Shown here: positions 8,229 through 16,928 of the stretch, piece after piece
Layout of the letters: each line of letters begins with the position of its first letter
Numbering within the stretch: the first letter of the stretch is position 1
Assembly: GCA_966211455.1 (NCBI GenBank)
Contig: CBIHNI010000010.1
Span: 62,001-126,000 of the forward strand
Length of the DNA stretch: 64,000 nucleotides
Reading direction: 5' to 3'
Source of the DNA: 21-14-0-10-47-8 sp966211455
GTDB taxonomy: Bacteria > Bdellovibrionota > Bdellovibrionia > Bdellovibrionales > Bdellovibrionaceae
Position numbers and translations under genes: made by a program
The notes under the pieces: generated by a model
What the model saw: only the letters and a program-made list of their open reading frames with translations
What the model was told of the DNA's origin: nothing
Databases searched by the model: none

Positions 8229-9401
8229 ATGAAGGCTCTATGTTGGCAAGGAAAGCATGACATCGCTGTCAAGAATGTCAGAGATCCGCATCTGATCAAT
8301 CCCCACGACGCAATCATTAAGGTCACAACCGCGGCCATCTGCGGATCGGATCTTCATCTTTATAACGGCGTGATTCCCAGTATGGAAAAAGGCGATATCA
8401 TGGGACATGAGACCATGGGTGAAGTCGTCGAAGTCGGCGCCTTGGTGAAAAAAGTCAAAGTCGGCGACCGTATCGTCATTCCGTTTGATATTGGCTGCGG
8501 GCATTGCAGCCACTGTGAGAACGAAGAGTATTCGGCCTGCGACAATTCAAATCCCAATGCCGTGCTGGCGGATAAATTATACGGACATTCGGGAGCAGGG
8601 CTTTTCGGCTATTCGCATTTGTATGGTGGTTATGCCGGTGGCCAGGCCGAATTCATCCGCGTGCCTTTCGCTGATACCAACTCGTTGGTGGTGCCCGCAG
8701 GTATACCGGACGAAAAGGTTTTGTTCTTAAGCGATATTTTTCCGACCGGATATATGGCGGCGGAAAACTGCAATATCAAACGCGGCGACACGGTTGCGAT
8801 TTGGGGCGCGGGACCTGTCGGTCAGATGGCCATCCGCAGTGCCTTTCTGCTGGGGGCCGAACGCGTCCTGGTGATCGATCATTATGACTCGCGTCTCGAG
8901 ATGGCAAAAAAATCTGGAGCAGAAATCATCAATTACGAAGATGTCGATGGGATCTTAGATGAAATCGCATTCCAGACGGGCGGCATGGGGCCGGACTCTT
9001 GTATCGATGCCGTCGGTCTCGAAGCTCACGGTCACACGGTCACCGCCAGTCTGGATTATGCAAAAATGGCGGTGAGACTTGCGACAGACCGGCCAGATGT
9101 GCTTCGTCAAGCGCTGCAAGCTTGCAAGAAGTGCGGAACCGTTTCGATCCCGGGCGTTTACGGCGGACTTTTGGACAAGGTTCCTTTCGGTGCCGCATTC
9201 GGCAAAGGGCTCACTTTGAAAATGGGGCAGACGCACACGCAGAAATACATGCAGCCGCTTTTAGAAAGAATTCTGAAAGATGAAATCGACCCTTCGTTTG
9301 TGATCACTCATCGGATCGACATCGAAGACGGTCCATCGGCTTACAAAGAGTTCAATGAGAAGAAAGAAGAATGCATCAAAGTGATTATCAATATGCACTG
9401 A
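8229..9401 (+). CDS. Zinc-dependent alcohol dehydrogenase
   Basis: A 390-residue medium-chain dehydrogenase. Cys38 (AAICGSDLHLY), His60 and Glu61 (GHETMGEVVEVG) form the catalytic zinc site; Cys90, Cys93, Cys96 and Cys104 form the structural zinc lobe. A Rossmann motif GAGPVGQMA binds NAD. The insertion around residues 105-135 and the C-terminal 'GQTHTQKYM' segment resemble the glutathione-independent formaldehyde dehydrogenase/threonine dehydrogenase-like group. It oxidises alcohols or aldehydes in the cytoplasm; the substrate is uncertain. GGAGG lies just upstream of the start. The SDR gene follows after 16 bp, so the two redox enzymes are probably cotranscribed. Confidence 0.9.
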   Translation: MKALCWQGKHDIAVKNVRDPHLINPHDAIIKVTTAAICGSDLHLYNGVIPSMEKGDIMGHETMGEVVEVGALVKKVKVGDRIVIPFDIGCGHCSHCENEEYSACDNSNPNAVLADKLYGHSGAGLFGYSHLYGGYAGGQAEFIRVPFADTNSLVVPAGIPDEKVLFLSDIFPTGYMAAENCNIKRGDTVAIWGAGPVGQMAIRSAFLLGAERVLVIDHYDSRLEMAKKSGAEIINYEDVDGILDEIAFQTGGMGPDSCIDAVGLEAHGHTVTASLDYAKMAVRLATDRPDVLRQALQACKKCGTVSIPGVYGGLLDKVPFGAAFGKGLTLKMGQTHTQKYMQPLLERILKDEIDPSFVITHRIDIEDGPSAYKEFNEKKEECIKVIINMH

Positions 9402-9417
9402 CATGGAAAGGGACATT

Positions 9418-10254
9418 ATGGAAATCCAAAATTTAAACGAAGGTCACTGGGCCGTGATCACTGGCGCGTCTAGCGGGATCGGCTATGAGCTGGCGAAAGT
9501 CTTTGCCGAAGAGGGCTACAATCTTTTGGTGGTCGCCGAAGATGCCGGAATTTTCGAAGCGGCGGGAATCTTCAAGAATATCGGACGCGAAGTTCGAGCC
9601 CAGCAGCAAGATCTGGCCACCTTTGACGGGGTCGAGGCTTTGCACGAAGAAATCAAAGCCCTGGGTTCAAGTGTCGACTGCGTGGTGATGAATGCGGGTG
9701 TTGGAAGTTCGGGTGTTTTTGCCGAAACTGATTTGACCAAAGAACTGAATCTGATTCAGCTCAATATTGCTTCTGTCGTGCACTTGACGAAGCTTGTTCT
9801 GCCCGAGTTCTTGGCGCGAAAGCAGGGGAATTTACTTTTCACCTCTTCGATCGCGGCTGAAACCCCCGGGCCTTACGAAGCTGTGTATGCGGCATCGAAG
9901 GCCTTCGTGCAAAGCTTTGCGGAGGCGATCAAATACGAAGTCAAAGACAGCGGCGTGCTGGTCACGGCCTTGCAGCCGGGGGCGACCGAGACCAACTTCT
10001 TTGCCCGCGCCGGTATGACCGATACCAAAGTCGGCCAGGCCAAAAAGGACGATCCAGCCCAAGTGGCCCGTCAAGGTTTCGATGCCATGAAGGCGGGGAA
10101 AGATCACATCGTGGCCGGATCTTTGATGAACAAAATCAATGCCGTGATGTCGAAGTTTATCACCGAACAGCAAGGGGCGGCGATGCAAGCGCGCGAGACC
10201 ATGCCTTTCGCCGAAAAGAATCGCAAAGAGCAGCAAAAGTCTCCGCACTCCTAG
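9418..10254 (+). CDS. Short-chain dehydrogenase/reductase
   Basis: A 278-residue classical SDR: TGASSGIG at residues 15-22 (cofactor loop), NAG at 92-94, Ser144 and the catalytic YAASK at 157-161. The second ATG (9418) is chosen because AAAGGGA precedes it; an ATG at 9403 would add five residues. The last 60 residues are helical and polar (AGKDHIVAGSLMNKINAVMSKF), a pattern seen in SDRs near stress genes. The cofactor region after strand 2 (VVAEDAG) carries an acid where NADP-specific enzymes have basic residues, which favours NAD; this is inference. It ends the hemerythrin-SRPBCC-ADH-SDR group. Confidence 0.9.
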   Translation: MEIQNLNEGHWAVITGASSGIGYELAKVFAEEGYNLLVVAEDAGIFEAAGIFKNIGREVRAQQQDLATFDGVEALHEEIKALGSSVDCVVMNAGVGSSGVFAETDLTKELNLIQLNIASVVHLTKLVLPEFLARKQGNLLFTSSIAAETPGPYEAVYAASKAFVQSFAEAIKYEVKDSGVLVTALQPGATETNFFARAGMTDTKVGQAKKDDPAQVARQGFDAMKAGKDHIVAGSLMNKINAVMSKFITEQQGAAMQARETMPFAEKNRKEQQKSPHS

Positions 10255-10281
10255 CTGAACCCGGTTTCAAGAATACAAATG

Positions 10282-10305
10282 AAAAGCGGCCCCTTTCGGG
10301 GCCGC
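10282..10305 (-). terminator. Rho-independent terminator of the disordered-protein gene
   Basis: GCGGCCCC-N4-GGGGCCGC (10286-10305) is a perfect 8-bp stem. On the minus strand it is followed by TTTTC, so it ends the gene at 10334-11098, whose stop lies 29 bp away. It may also stop transcripts from the SDR side. Confidence 0.75.
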
Positions 10306-10333
10306 ATGCGACACCACTGAACTCGAAACGAGT

Positions 10334-11098
10334 TTAGCGATGATTTTGTCGGTAAGAAGTCGAAACCCGCGCGTTTTGGCGTGGAGACGAGCGCTGCGAG
10401 CTGCTCGAGCTGCGGCGAGTGGAGCGATTTGGATATTCAGAGCGCTGCTCTTCGCGATCGGTCACCGCGTAGCTGCGAAGACCTCGGCGAGATGAGCCAC
10501 TGCGCTCGGATGTGGGCGACCAGCGCTCTTCATCCGAATTCATTTCCTCTTCATCGTCCCAGTTTTCATTGCGTGCGGAATAACGTTCACGTTCGAAGCG
10601 ATGATCATCGAAATCCTCATCTTCGTCGCGATCGTGGCGAGAAGAAGCGCCTGCATAGCGCGAACGGTAACCCTCGTCTGATTCCATCTCGTCTTCGTTA
10701 AAGTCCTCTTCGTCTTCATTCATGCGACCGGAGAACGAGCGCTGACTTCGAGGTGCCTCGAAACGATCTTCGTCGCTTTCGCGGTACGTCGATCGACCGT
10801 AGCGCGGACTTTCGTATTCGTCATCCAGGTCGTCGACGTTCGAGCGTCGGTATCCCGAGCGTTCGTTCTCGAAGCGGCGATCATCGATCTCGCGACGGGG
10901 TGAGCGTGATGAGCCGTAATAAGATGCGCGACTGCCTTCGGCATAATCGGTGTCATTGTCTGTGCGGCTGCGGACGGAAGAACCGCCACGACGTGAAGCC
11001 GAAGAATTTTGCGTTGCTCGAGATCCGCGAGCGGCTGTCGAGCGGCCGCTGCTGGAGCGCGAGCTCGCGCCGCGATTTGAAGTTCGGGATGCTGCCAT
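10334..11098 (-). CDS. Intrinsically disordered Ser/Arg/Asp/Glu-rich protein
   Basis: A 254-residue protein built almost wholly of Ser, Arg, Glu, Asp, Asn and Tyr. It starts basic and serine-rich (SSRSSSGRSTAARGSR), turns strongly acidic in the middle (NEDEEDFNEDEMESDE) and ends basic again. It has no signal peptide, membrane segment or repeat unit of fixed length. The coding reading is supported by an exceptionally strong ribosome binding site (AGAGGAGG) 5 bp before the ATG and by the terminator after the stop. The charge pattern resembles proteins that form condensates or bind nucleic acids, or hydrophilins; the function is unknown. It lies 29 bp downstream of the DUF4142 gene on the same strand. 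Confidence 0.75.
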   Translation of the reverse strand: MAASRTSNRGASSRSSSGRSTAARGSRATQNSSASRRGGSSVRSRTDNDTDYAEGSRASYYGSSRSPRREIDDRRFENERSGYRRSNVDDLDDEYESPRYGRSTYRESDEDRFEAPRSQRSFSGRMNEDEEDFNEDEMESDEGYRSRYAGASSRHDRDEDEDFDDHRFERERYSARNENWDDEEEMNSDEERWSPTSERSGSSRRGLRSYAVTDREEQRSEYPNRSTRRSSSSSQRSSPRQNARVSTSYRQNHR

Positions 11099-11127
11099 AA
11101 AACCTCCTCTAAGGTTGATATTGAAAA

Positions 11128-11670
11128 TTATTTTGCGATGGTGGTTTGAATTTCTTGGGCTTTGCTTAGATGCTGTTGCACGTGCTCACGAGTGGTCTGC
11201 AGAAACGTTTTGAATTCAGGATCTTTTGCTGCCGGAATAAATTTTTGATCCAGGTCCGTCAGCAGCTGAGTGTGCATGGCCACTTGGGAAGCCATGTAAG
11301 CTTTCTCGAATTCGGCCCCTTTGGCTTTGCGAAGTTCGGTCATTTTGTTTTGCGCATCGGTGTGCAGTTGTTGCGCCACTGGGGAGGCTTCCGGTTTGAG
11401 CTTTTCGCTGTGTTCGACTTTTTTGAGATCTTTCAAATTCTGCGTGTGACCTTCGATCATATGTTTCGCGAAACCTTTGACATCGGCGTGAGATGCTTTT
11501 CCCTGCGCCATTTTAGCCGCATCGATTTCGGCGTTGTTCGCGGTCTGAATGATTTCGGCAATTTGATTGTCCGTCAGTGCCATGGCTTCCGCAGGAGCTT
11601 GCGTTTGGCCAAAGCCGAAGGCCGGTGCAAAAAATAAAGAGAAAGCAAAAAGGCGAGTGCTGTTTTTCAT
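11128..11670 (-). CDS. DUF4142 periplasmic protein
   Basis: 180 residues with a signal peptide (MKNSTRLFAFSLFFAPAFGFG) and a helical DUF4142 domain: 'LTDNQIAEIIQTANNAEIDAAKMAQGKA', 'VKGFAKHMIEGHTQNLKDL', 'KAYMASQVAMHTQLLTDLD' and 'FLQTTREHVQQHLSKAQEI'. The regular histidines recall a ferritin-like four-helix bundle, as is suggested for this family. DUF4142 genes often sit in stress-response groups near SDR, hemerythrin and small disordered proteins, which matches this neighbourhood. Probably cotranscribed with the disordered protein downstream of it. Confidence 0.85.
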   Translation of the reverse strand: MKNSTRLFAFSLFFAPAFGFGQTQAPAEAMALTDNQIAEIIQTANNAEIDAAKMAQGKASHADVKGFAKHMIEGHTQNLKDLKKVEHSEKLKPEASPVAQQLHTDAQNKMTELRKAKGAEFEKAYMASQVAMHTQLLTDLDQKFIPAAKDPEFKTFLQTTREHVQQHLSKAQEIQTTIAK

Positions 11671-11724
11671 AGATGATTCTCCGTAGTGAGGGTTGGGTTT
11701 TCCTATATATAGATAAATATTTAA

Positions 11725-11907
11725 TTAACGATCGCGTCGCGCTTCGTCCGGGTGTTGCAACGGTTGCTTGCCTCGTTGAGCCGTGGCCGGGTCGGACGGG
11801 TGAATGTCGGCACGTGTCTCGGGAGAGTTTGGACCGTTTTTTCCCCGTGGATCGGGACGACCCATCGACTGAAGATCTTGATTGTTCGGTTTATTGTCTT
11901 GCTGCAT
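11725..11907 (-). CDS. Small polar disordered protein, 60 residues
   Basis: A short gene from the ATG at 11907 with AAGGAG 8 bases upstream. The product starts MQQDNKPNNQDLQSMGR and ends 'QPLQHPDEARRDR'. It is rich in Pro, Gln, Asp, Asn and Arg, without hydrophobic core or signal peptide. It lies 54 bp upstream of the DUF4142 gene on the same strand. A much longer antisense frame through the proline-rich gene contains it, but only this part has a translation signal. Similar small hydrophilic proteins accompany stress genes in other bacteria; the role is unknown. Confidence 0.6.
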   Translation of the reverse strand: MQQDNKPNNQDLQSMGRPDPRGKNGPNSPETRADIHPSDPATAQRGKQPLQHPDEARRDR

Positions 11908-12047
11908 GCGTGTGTCTCCTTCTTTGGGTCGGAAGTGCAAAACCCGCGCGCGGTGGAGCCACTTTTCCCAAAATGTGTTGGCGCGCAGCTTGCTCATGCA
12001 GGCGCGCAGGAAAAGACAAAACCAACCAAAACCATTTGGGAGAATCC

Positions 12048-13610
12048 ATGAAGAAACTTGGAAGCATTTTGACCCTTGCGGTCTTCGCATGCAACGCAGC
12101 ATTGCCGCTGCGAGTGTTTGCAGAGACAACCGCAACCGGTGACATCGCAGTGCGATGCCGACCGGATCGCCCTGGTTGCCCCGGTGATTCATCACCGAGC
12201 CCAGCACCATCACGCCCGGATAACGAGGATGATCGTCCGGTTCACAGACCTCCGCCGATGCCGGATCCAGAGCCTTCGCGCCCGGAACCATCACGTCCAG
12301 AGCCGGAACCAGATCGTCCCGTTCATCGTCCTCCACCGATGCCAGATCCAGAGCCATCGCGTCCGGAACCTCCGTCACGCCCTGAACCTTCATGGCCATC
12401 AGAGCCTTCGCGTCCAGAACCATCTTGGCCTTCGGAACCATCGCGTCCAGAGCCAGAACCAGATCGACCTGTTCACAGACCTCCGCCGGTGACAGAGCCG
12501 GATCGTCCGACTCGTCCTGAGCCGTCATGGCCATCAGAACCATCGCGCCCGGAACCATCATGGCCGTCGGAACCAGATCGTCCGGTTCATCGTCCTCCAC
12601 CAGTGACAGAACCAGATCGTCCAACTCGTCCTGATCAGCCAAATCGTCCTCCGGTTCATCGTCCTCCGCCAGATCGTCCGGATCGCCCAGACCGTCCTGA
12701 TCAGCCAAATCGTCCGCCAGTGCACAGACCTCCACCAGACAGACCGGATCGTCCAGATCAGCGTCCGCCGGTGTATCGTCCGCAGCGTCCACCATCGCAT
12801 GGCAATCCGTATCGTCCGCACCGTCCGCCGCAGAACTACCGACCCAATCCGTATTATCCGCGTCCAACTTATCCCGTGGATCCAACACCGGTTTACCCAG
12901 TGAATCCGGCTCCAATCGGGGACTGGGATCGTCGCGAAGTTTATCTCAATGCTTACATGAGCAATGAAGGTTTGGATCTGCTAGCTGTGACTGGCATCGA
13001 CACTTACCGCGAGCGCGGTCAGATGGTAGAGTCCGTTGAAATCACGTTCAGCCAGCTGACTTCCGAGACAACGTTCCAGCTTTACACGGAGAACGAAACT
13101 TTGGATGCACAGCTTGCGATCGGCCATTCGACCCTTCTGATTCCACAGAAGGTGACTTTGGTTGGCGTGAACATGAACAGCCTGAGCTTGTGGGTCGACG
13201 GGGGAGCTGTGATCGAAAAGATCGCAGTGAATTTGTCACACGAGACATACAACCGTGCTCCGTCTCCAGCTCAAAACGTTGTGTATTTGCCAGCGAACTT
13301 GATGCAGAACTTCAACGGTCAAAGCACTGTTGATTTGTTCAGCCTTGCAGGTTTGAACCAATACCGCGGCTATCGTTTGCAATCGGTAACCATCCAGGGC
13401 TCATCTCTGTCTTCGGGCGGGGCTTCAGCTCAGGTGTTGGCTGATTTGAACTTTATCGGCTACCTGACTTTCGAGTCTCGCGGCACGGATGTTCAGCAGA
13501 TGTATCCACAAAATAAGATGATCATCGGTCAGAATCTCAATCGCTTGCGTTTGATGATTCCAGATGCGACTCGTATCGACTGGATCGAACTGCGCGTTTC
13601 TCGCTACTAA
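12048..13610 (+). CDS. Secreted proline-rich repeat protein with duplicated C-terminal domain
   Basis: 520 residues from the ATG at 12048 (GGGAGA upstream). A signal peptide (KLGSILTLAVFACNAALPLRVFA) is followed by roughly 230 residues of Pro/Arg/Glu/Asp/Ser repeats of the types 'DRPVHRPPP' and 'RPEPSWPSEP'. This stretch is probably an extended stalk. The last 230 residues form two similar beta-rich domains: 'VYLNAY...LLAVTGIDTYRERGQMVESVEITF' and 'VYLPANL...LFSLAGLNQYRGYRLQSVTI'. That suggests an internal duplication. The layout (leader, stiff stalk, paired folded heads) suits a cell-surface or periplasmic protein that spans a distance. A terminator follows. Confidence 0.8.
   Translation: MKKLGSILTLAVFACNAALPLRVFAETTATGDIAVRCRPDRPGCPGDSSPSPAPSRPDNEDDRPVHRPPPMPDPEPSRPEPSRPEPEPDRPVHRPPPMPDPEPSRPEPPSRPEPSWPSEPSRPEPSWPSEPSRPEPEPDRPVHRPPPVTEPDRPTRPEPSWPSEPSRPEPSWPSEPDRPVHRPPPVTEPDRPTRPDQPNRPPVHRPPPDRPDRPDRPDQPNRPPVHRPPPDRPDRPDQRPPVYRPQRPPSHGNPYRPHRPPQNYRPNPYYPRPTYPVDPTPVYPVNPAPIGDWDRREVYLNAYMSNEGLDLLAVTGIDTYRERGQMVESVEITFSQLTSETTFQLYTENETLDAQLAIGHSTLLIPQKVTLVGVNMNSLSLWVDGGAVIEKIAVNLSHETYNRAPSPAQNVVYLPANLMQNFNGQSTVDLFSLAGLNQYRGYRLQSVTIQGSSLSSGGASAQVLADLNFIGYLTFESRGTDVQQMYPQNKMIIGQNLNRLRLMIPDATRIDWIELRVSRY
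12190..12835 (+). repeat. Tandem degenerate repeats coding for a Pro/Arg stalk
   Basis: The DNA is built from recurring 9-27 bp units such as CCAGATCGTCC, GTTCATCGTCCTCC and CGCGTCCAGAACCATC. They are in frame and encode PDRP, VHRPPP and RPEPS blocks. Copies are imperfect and variably ordered, which fits repeated slippage and recombination. The copy number is likely to differ between strains. Confidence 0.8.
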
Positions 13611-13640
13611 TCTCAAACGACTTAAAATCGATTTGAGGGA

Positions 13641-13677
13641 AAGGGCTTTGGTGAAAACCAAGGCCTTTTCTATTTTT
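13641..13677 (+). terminator. Rho-independent terminator after the proline-rich gene
   Basis: GGCTTTGGT and ACCAAGGCC (within 13644-13664) form a 9-bp stem with one G-T pair around GAAA, flanked by AAAGG/CCTTTT. A T-rich tail (TTTTCTATTTTT) follows. A second small hairpin, TGTCTC-ATC-GAGACA at 13710-13724, also precedes a T run. Confidence 0.8.
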
Positions 13678-13863
13678 GAGATACCGTTTTGAAGCAATAA
13701 TGTCTTTCTTGTCTCATCGAGACACTTTTTCCGTCTCAGCATCGAACGAATTCACAACATCTACAGGTTTTTTTAACAACCCCCCTCTTGTGAAACAGCA
13801 GGCATGTCGAAAAGTGTTAAGGTTCTAAGCAGGACCTTTATCCTGAAAGGGAGAGCGGTACGT

Positions 13864-16800
13864 ATGAGAAAGACAATACTGAACAAAAAGAACGGTTTCA
13901 CGCTGGTGGAAGCATTGCTGTCCACGGTGATTCTGTCGATGTCGATCTTAACGCTGGCCACATTCTCGAATTCCGCTGCCGATTTGGACCGCAAGTTCAA
14001 AACGCGTAGCAATCTGTTGCAGGTGCGCACTCAAATCGTCACGGCGTTATCGAACCAGGAAAACTGGTCAGAGACAGTCGACAAAGCCGGGACGGCGAAA
14101 AACGATGCTTCCGGACAGCCCACATCCGTCTTGTTGAATCCGGATCTGGTTTGCGTTCGTGAAGGCACGGCTTGTACGACCGGCGACCATCCTTTGACGT
14201 TGATTCGTAAAGACGGAACCGTGATGGTCGATGCGACCGACACGACGGCGGGCTTCACCAAAGAAGGTGTTCCTTGTAACACTTATGGTGTCGGCACGGG
14301 TGCAAGCAATCTTTGTATTTTCCGTTATCACGTGACGTGGAAGCCGATCTGTCCAAAAACGGGTGCTTGCGTGCGTCCACAAATCGTAACGCAGACCCAG
14401 CTGACATCGACGGCGGCTTTGACCGACACGGTGATCACGGCCCTGCAAACACAAATGAACATGCAGATGAATATGCTGATCGAACGTCCGATTGCTTTGC
14501 CGCCGGTGGCGCGCAATCAGTCGACTTATACGAACAGCACATTTGCATACACGATGGCCGATGCGCCCGTCGTGATCAGTCCGCTGACGGCCGTGACAAG
14601 CAAAGACAAAGTCGAGCTGGTTTCCTTCCCTTCGCACACAACGGCGATGGGCGGTACGGTGCAGTTTATCAGTGCGACCCAGCTTCGCTACACACCTGCA
14701 GCCGGTTACTATGGACCTGATTTCTTCCAGTACAAAGTTCGTAACGTGGTCAACCAGAAGTCGAGCCGCGGAACTGTCACCGTGAAAGTGATGACCCCAT
14801 ACACTTGGACGGGATTGGCCGGAACGGCAGATCCAAACTCATCGAATCCAAGAAATTTCTGCGGAAAAGCGATCAACGGAGCGTGTAACGGAACGACATT
14901 CCCGGCGGGTAACGTGAAGATCTTGGTCTTCAACAGCACTTGCACGAACTGCAATGCGAGATTGGATTCACTGTCGGGTTCGTCGGCTTGGACCAACACT
15001 TATGACGGTTACACCTACACCTTTGCCGCCAACGGTTTGGAAGCTTCAAGCTCATATAACGGAACCATTCGTGTTGCGAACAACGCAAGCTTTGGTGGTA
15101 TGAACGGAAGCTGGAATAAAGATGTGAATCTGCAAATTGACGGCGGAACATTCGATGCCTCGTCAGTGAGCGCGGTCTTGGTTTTGGCGTCTTCGCGTGC
15201 TTCGAATCCTCCGATCCAAAAAGACTATGCGGTGACTGTGCACGGTCAGGGTAAAATCATTGCGCCAACCAATTTCTATATTGAAGGCGCGACCTATCTG
15301 GAATCTCCGACGACATTTGCAAATAATATGGGAACCGTTCACTTCCGCAACGTGTACGATCGCAACAAGGTGATCTGGGCTCCAGGTGTCGAGTTCTACA
15401 ATGCCAAGTTCGGTTTCCCAGCTTGGGGTGGCGGCTTGGGGATGGAAGTTTCATCGAATCTGATTGTTAAAAACAATCTGACCGTTTCTCCGACGGGTTC
15501 ATCGGATGATTATCTGGCCAACGGTCGCAACCCTGCAACGTGGGCGCGCGTGGTACCGGCTCCGACGATTCGGGTTGAAGGAAACTTGGTCTATGGCGGG
15601 ACTGGTGGTGGTTCGCACTGCGATACTTACAGTCCAACGACTGAATGTCTGTCACCAGTCATCGAGCTGAGCAGCAGCAATGATCAGGCGATCATCGGTA
15701 TGGCTTCGGCTCCATCTCCTTTGATGGGGGCGAATTCGAACGCCGTGTCTTCGGCTCCTTCGATTCGCATCAACAAAACTGCAGGTCAGTTGACGATGAC
15801 AGGGTTCGTTGGGGTGCGTGGCGACTTTATCGTGGATAGCGTTGCCGGTTACAACTTCACGGGTTCAAGCTTGGTCTTCAATAGCGCAAACTGTAACTTG
15901 TCTCGTTTGCGAACGGCGACGGTCATGGACTTTGATAACATTCACGAAGTCACACGAACTTGCCCAGGTCAGCTGGATTTGGGTACCGGGACTTACAACG
16001 TGAAAGGGAACTTCAATCACGGTTCATCGGGCGGAACTTTATTGATCGGGACATCGTTGAACAGTGCCACCATCCGTCTGGAAGGCGACTTCTTGTTGGA
16101 TGGAAGTCATGATCACGATGCTTTGACAAAAGCGGTTCGCGTCGAGTTTGTCGGTGGCAATACGCAACACATCCGTCGGCAAGATCCAGCAGGCACGGGT
16201 GCGGGCGTTGCACATTGGGTGGTGAACAAAACGGCCGGTACGAATCTTTATCTGGACGGTTCGATCGCGACGATGGCCGATTTGGTTGTGAACTCGGGAA
16301 CCTTGGTGGCGTCACCGGGTTCGCACCTGATCATTCCGAATCACGGAATCAACGGTCAGCGCTCGACTTTGAAGGTGGCGGGCACCGTGTTTGAAAGTCT
16401 GACCTTTGCCCACGGGGTGGATTTGCAAACCGATGTTCAGACGAAGAATCTGACCTTGGGTAACGATGCCAGCGCTTCGGGTTTGAATAGCAATGGCCAT
16501 ATCATTTCGGTTTCACAAGACTTGACGATGATCCGCTCGAATGAAGGTTATTCGAATAAGATCGTGATGACCGGTGGAAACAATCAAAACCTGTCTTTCC
16601 CAAGCTCCAATAGCATGGGCTTCACGAACTTTGATGTGAACGTGAATAAGGCGGGCGGAAATATCACGGTCATTGGTGCCGCTGGTGCGGGCCGCATCCG
16701 CAACTTGTGCATGCAGACTCCGCTGATGAACATCGGTTCCGGCAAGTCTTTGCAGGTCACAGGTTACACGCATACGACACAGACTTTGCCGAATCAGTTC

Positions 16801-16866
16801 GTGGACACGACAAGTGGCGGAAGCTTCACGTCGGGATCTGAATCCACGGTCGCGGCTTGTTTGTAA
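13864..16866 (+). CDS. Giant prepilin-leader surface protein (1000 residues)
   Basis: From the ATG at 13864 (GGGAGAG upstream) the protein begins MRKTILNKKNGFTLVEALLS, a type IV prepilin leader: cleavage after Gly11, Phe12 as the first mature residue, Glu16 at +5, then a hydrophobic helix. Usual pilins and pseudopilins have 120-400 residues; this has 1000. A pilin-like part (about 50-200) is followed by a tandem Ig/cadherin-like domain ('YTPAAGYYGPDFFQYKVRNVVNQKSSRGTVTVKV', about 230-315), then over 600 residues of beta-rich repeats with motifs like 'TVHGQGKI', 'VEGNLVYGG', 'DLVVNSGTL' and 'DLTLGN', resembling a beta-helix. Probably displayed at the tip or side of a type IV or type II-like pilus as an adhesin. 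Confidence 0.8.
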   Translation: MRKTILNKKNGFTLVEALLSTVILSMSILTLATFSNSAADLDRKFKTRSNLLQVRTQIVTALSNQENWSETVDKAGTAKNDASGQPTSVLLNPDLVCVREGTACTTGDHPLTLIRKDGTVMVDATDTTAGFTKEGVPCNTYGVGTGASNLCIFRYHVTWKPICPKTGACVRPQIVTQTQLTSTAALTDTVITALQTQMNMQMNMLIERPIALPPVARNQSTYTNSTFAYTMADAPVVISPLTAVTSKDKVELVSFPSHTTAMGGTVQFISATQLRYTPAAGYYGPDFFQYKVRNVVNQKSSRGTVTVKVMTPYTWTGLAGTADPNSSNPRNFCGKAINGACNGTTFPAGNVKILVFNSTCTNCNARLDSLSGSSAWTNTYDGYTYTFAANGLEASSSYNGTIRVANNASFGGMNGSWNKDVNLQIDGGTFDASSVSAVLVLASSRASNPPIQKDYAVTVHGQGKIIAPTNFYIEGATYLESPTTFANNMGTVHFRNVYDRNKVIWAPGVEFYNAKFGFPAWGGGLGMEVSSNLIVKNNLTVSPTGSSDDYLANGRNPATWARVVPAPTIRVEGNLVYGGTGGGSHCDTYSPTTECLSPVIELSSSNDQAIIGMASAPSPLMGANSNAVSSAPSIRINKTAGQLTMTGFVGVRGDFIVDSVAGYNFTGSSLVFNSANCNLSRLRTATVMDFDNIHEVTRTCPGQLDLGTGTYNVKGNFNHGSSGGTLLIGTSLNSATIRLEGDFLLDGSHDHDALTKAVRVEFVGGNTQHIRRQDPAGTGAGVAHWVVNKTAGTNLYLDGSIATMADLVVNSGTLVASPGSHLIIPNHGINGQRSTLKVAGTVFESLTFAHGVDLQTDVQTKNLTLGNDASASGLNSNGHIISVSQDLTMIRSNEGYSNKIVMTGGNNQNLSFPSSNSMGFTNFDVNVNKAGGNITVIGAAGAGRIRNLCMQTPLMNIGSGKSLQVTGYTHTTQTLPNQFVDTTSGGSFTSGSESTVAACL

Positions 16867-16896
16867 TCCAATTTTAAAAATACCAAGCGATTTTCG

Positions 16897-16928
16897 AAGC
16901 GGCTGCCAAAACAGCCGCTTTGTTTTTT
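16897..16928 (+). terminator. Rho-independent terminator
   Basis: AAGCGGCTG (16897-16905) and CAGCCGCTT (16912-16920) form a perfect 9-bp stem around CCAAAA, followed by TGTTTTTT. It ends the giant prepilin gene, and its T run overlaps the stop codon of the convergent pilin gene. Confidence 0.9.

Noticed and set aside
12190..12835. CRISPR-like array
   Set aside because: The repeats are degenerate, in frame, of changing length and encode a proline-rich stalk; there are no unique spacers or cas genes.
11908..12915. Long minus-strand frame across the proline-rich gene
   Set aside because: It is the antisense shadow of repetitive coding DNA; composition is extreme (Asp/Ala/Val runs) and no ribosome site supports it beyond the 60-residue end part.
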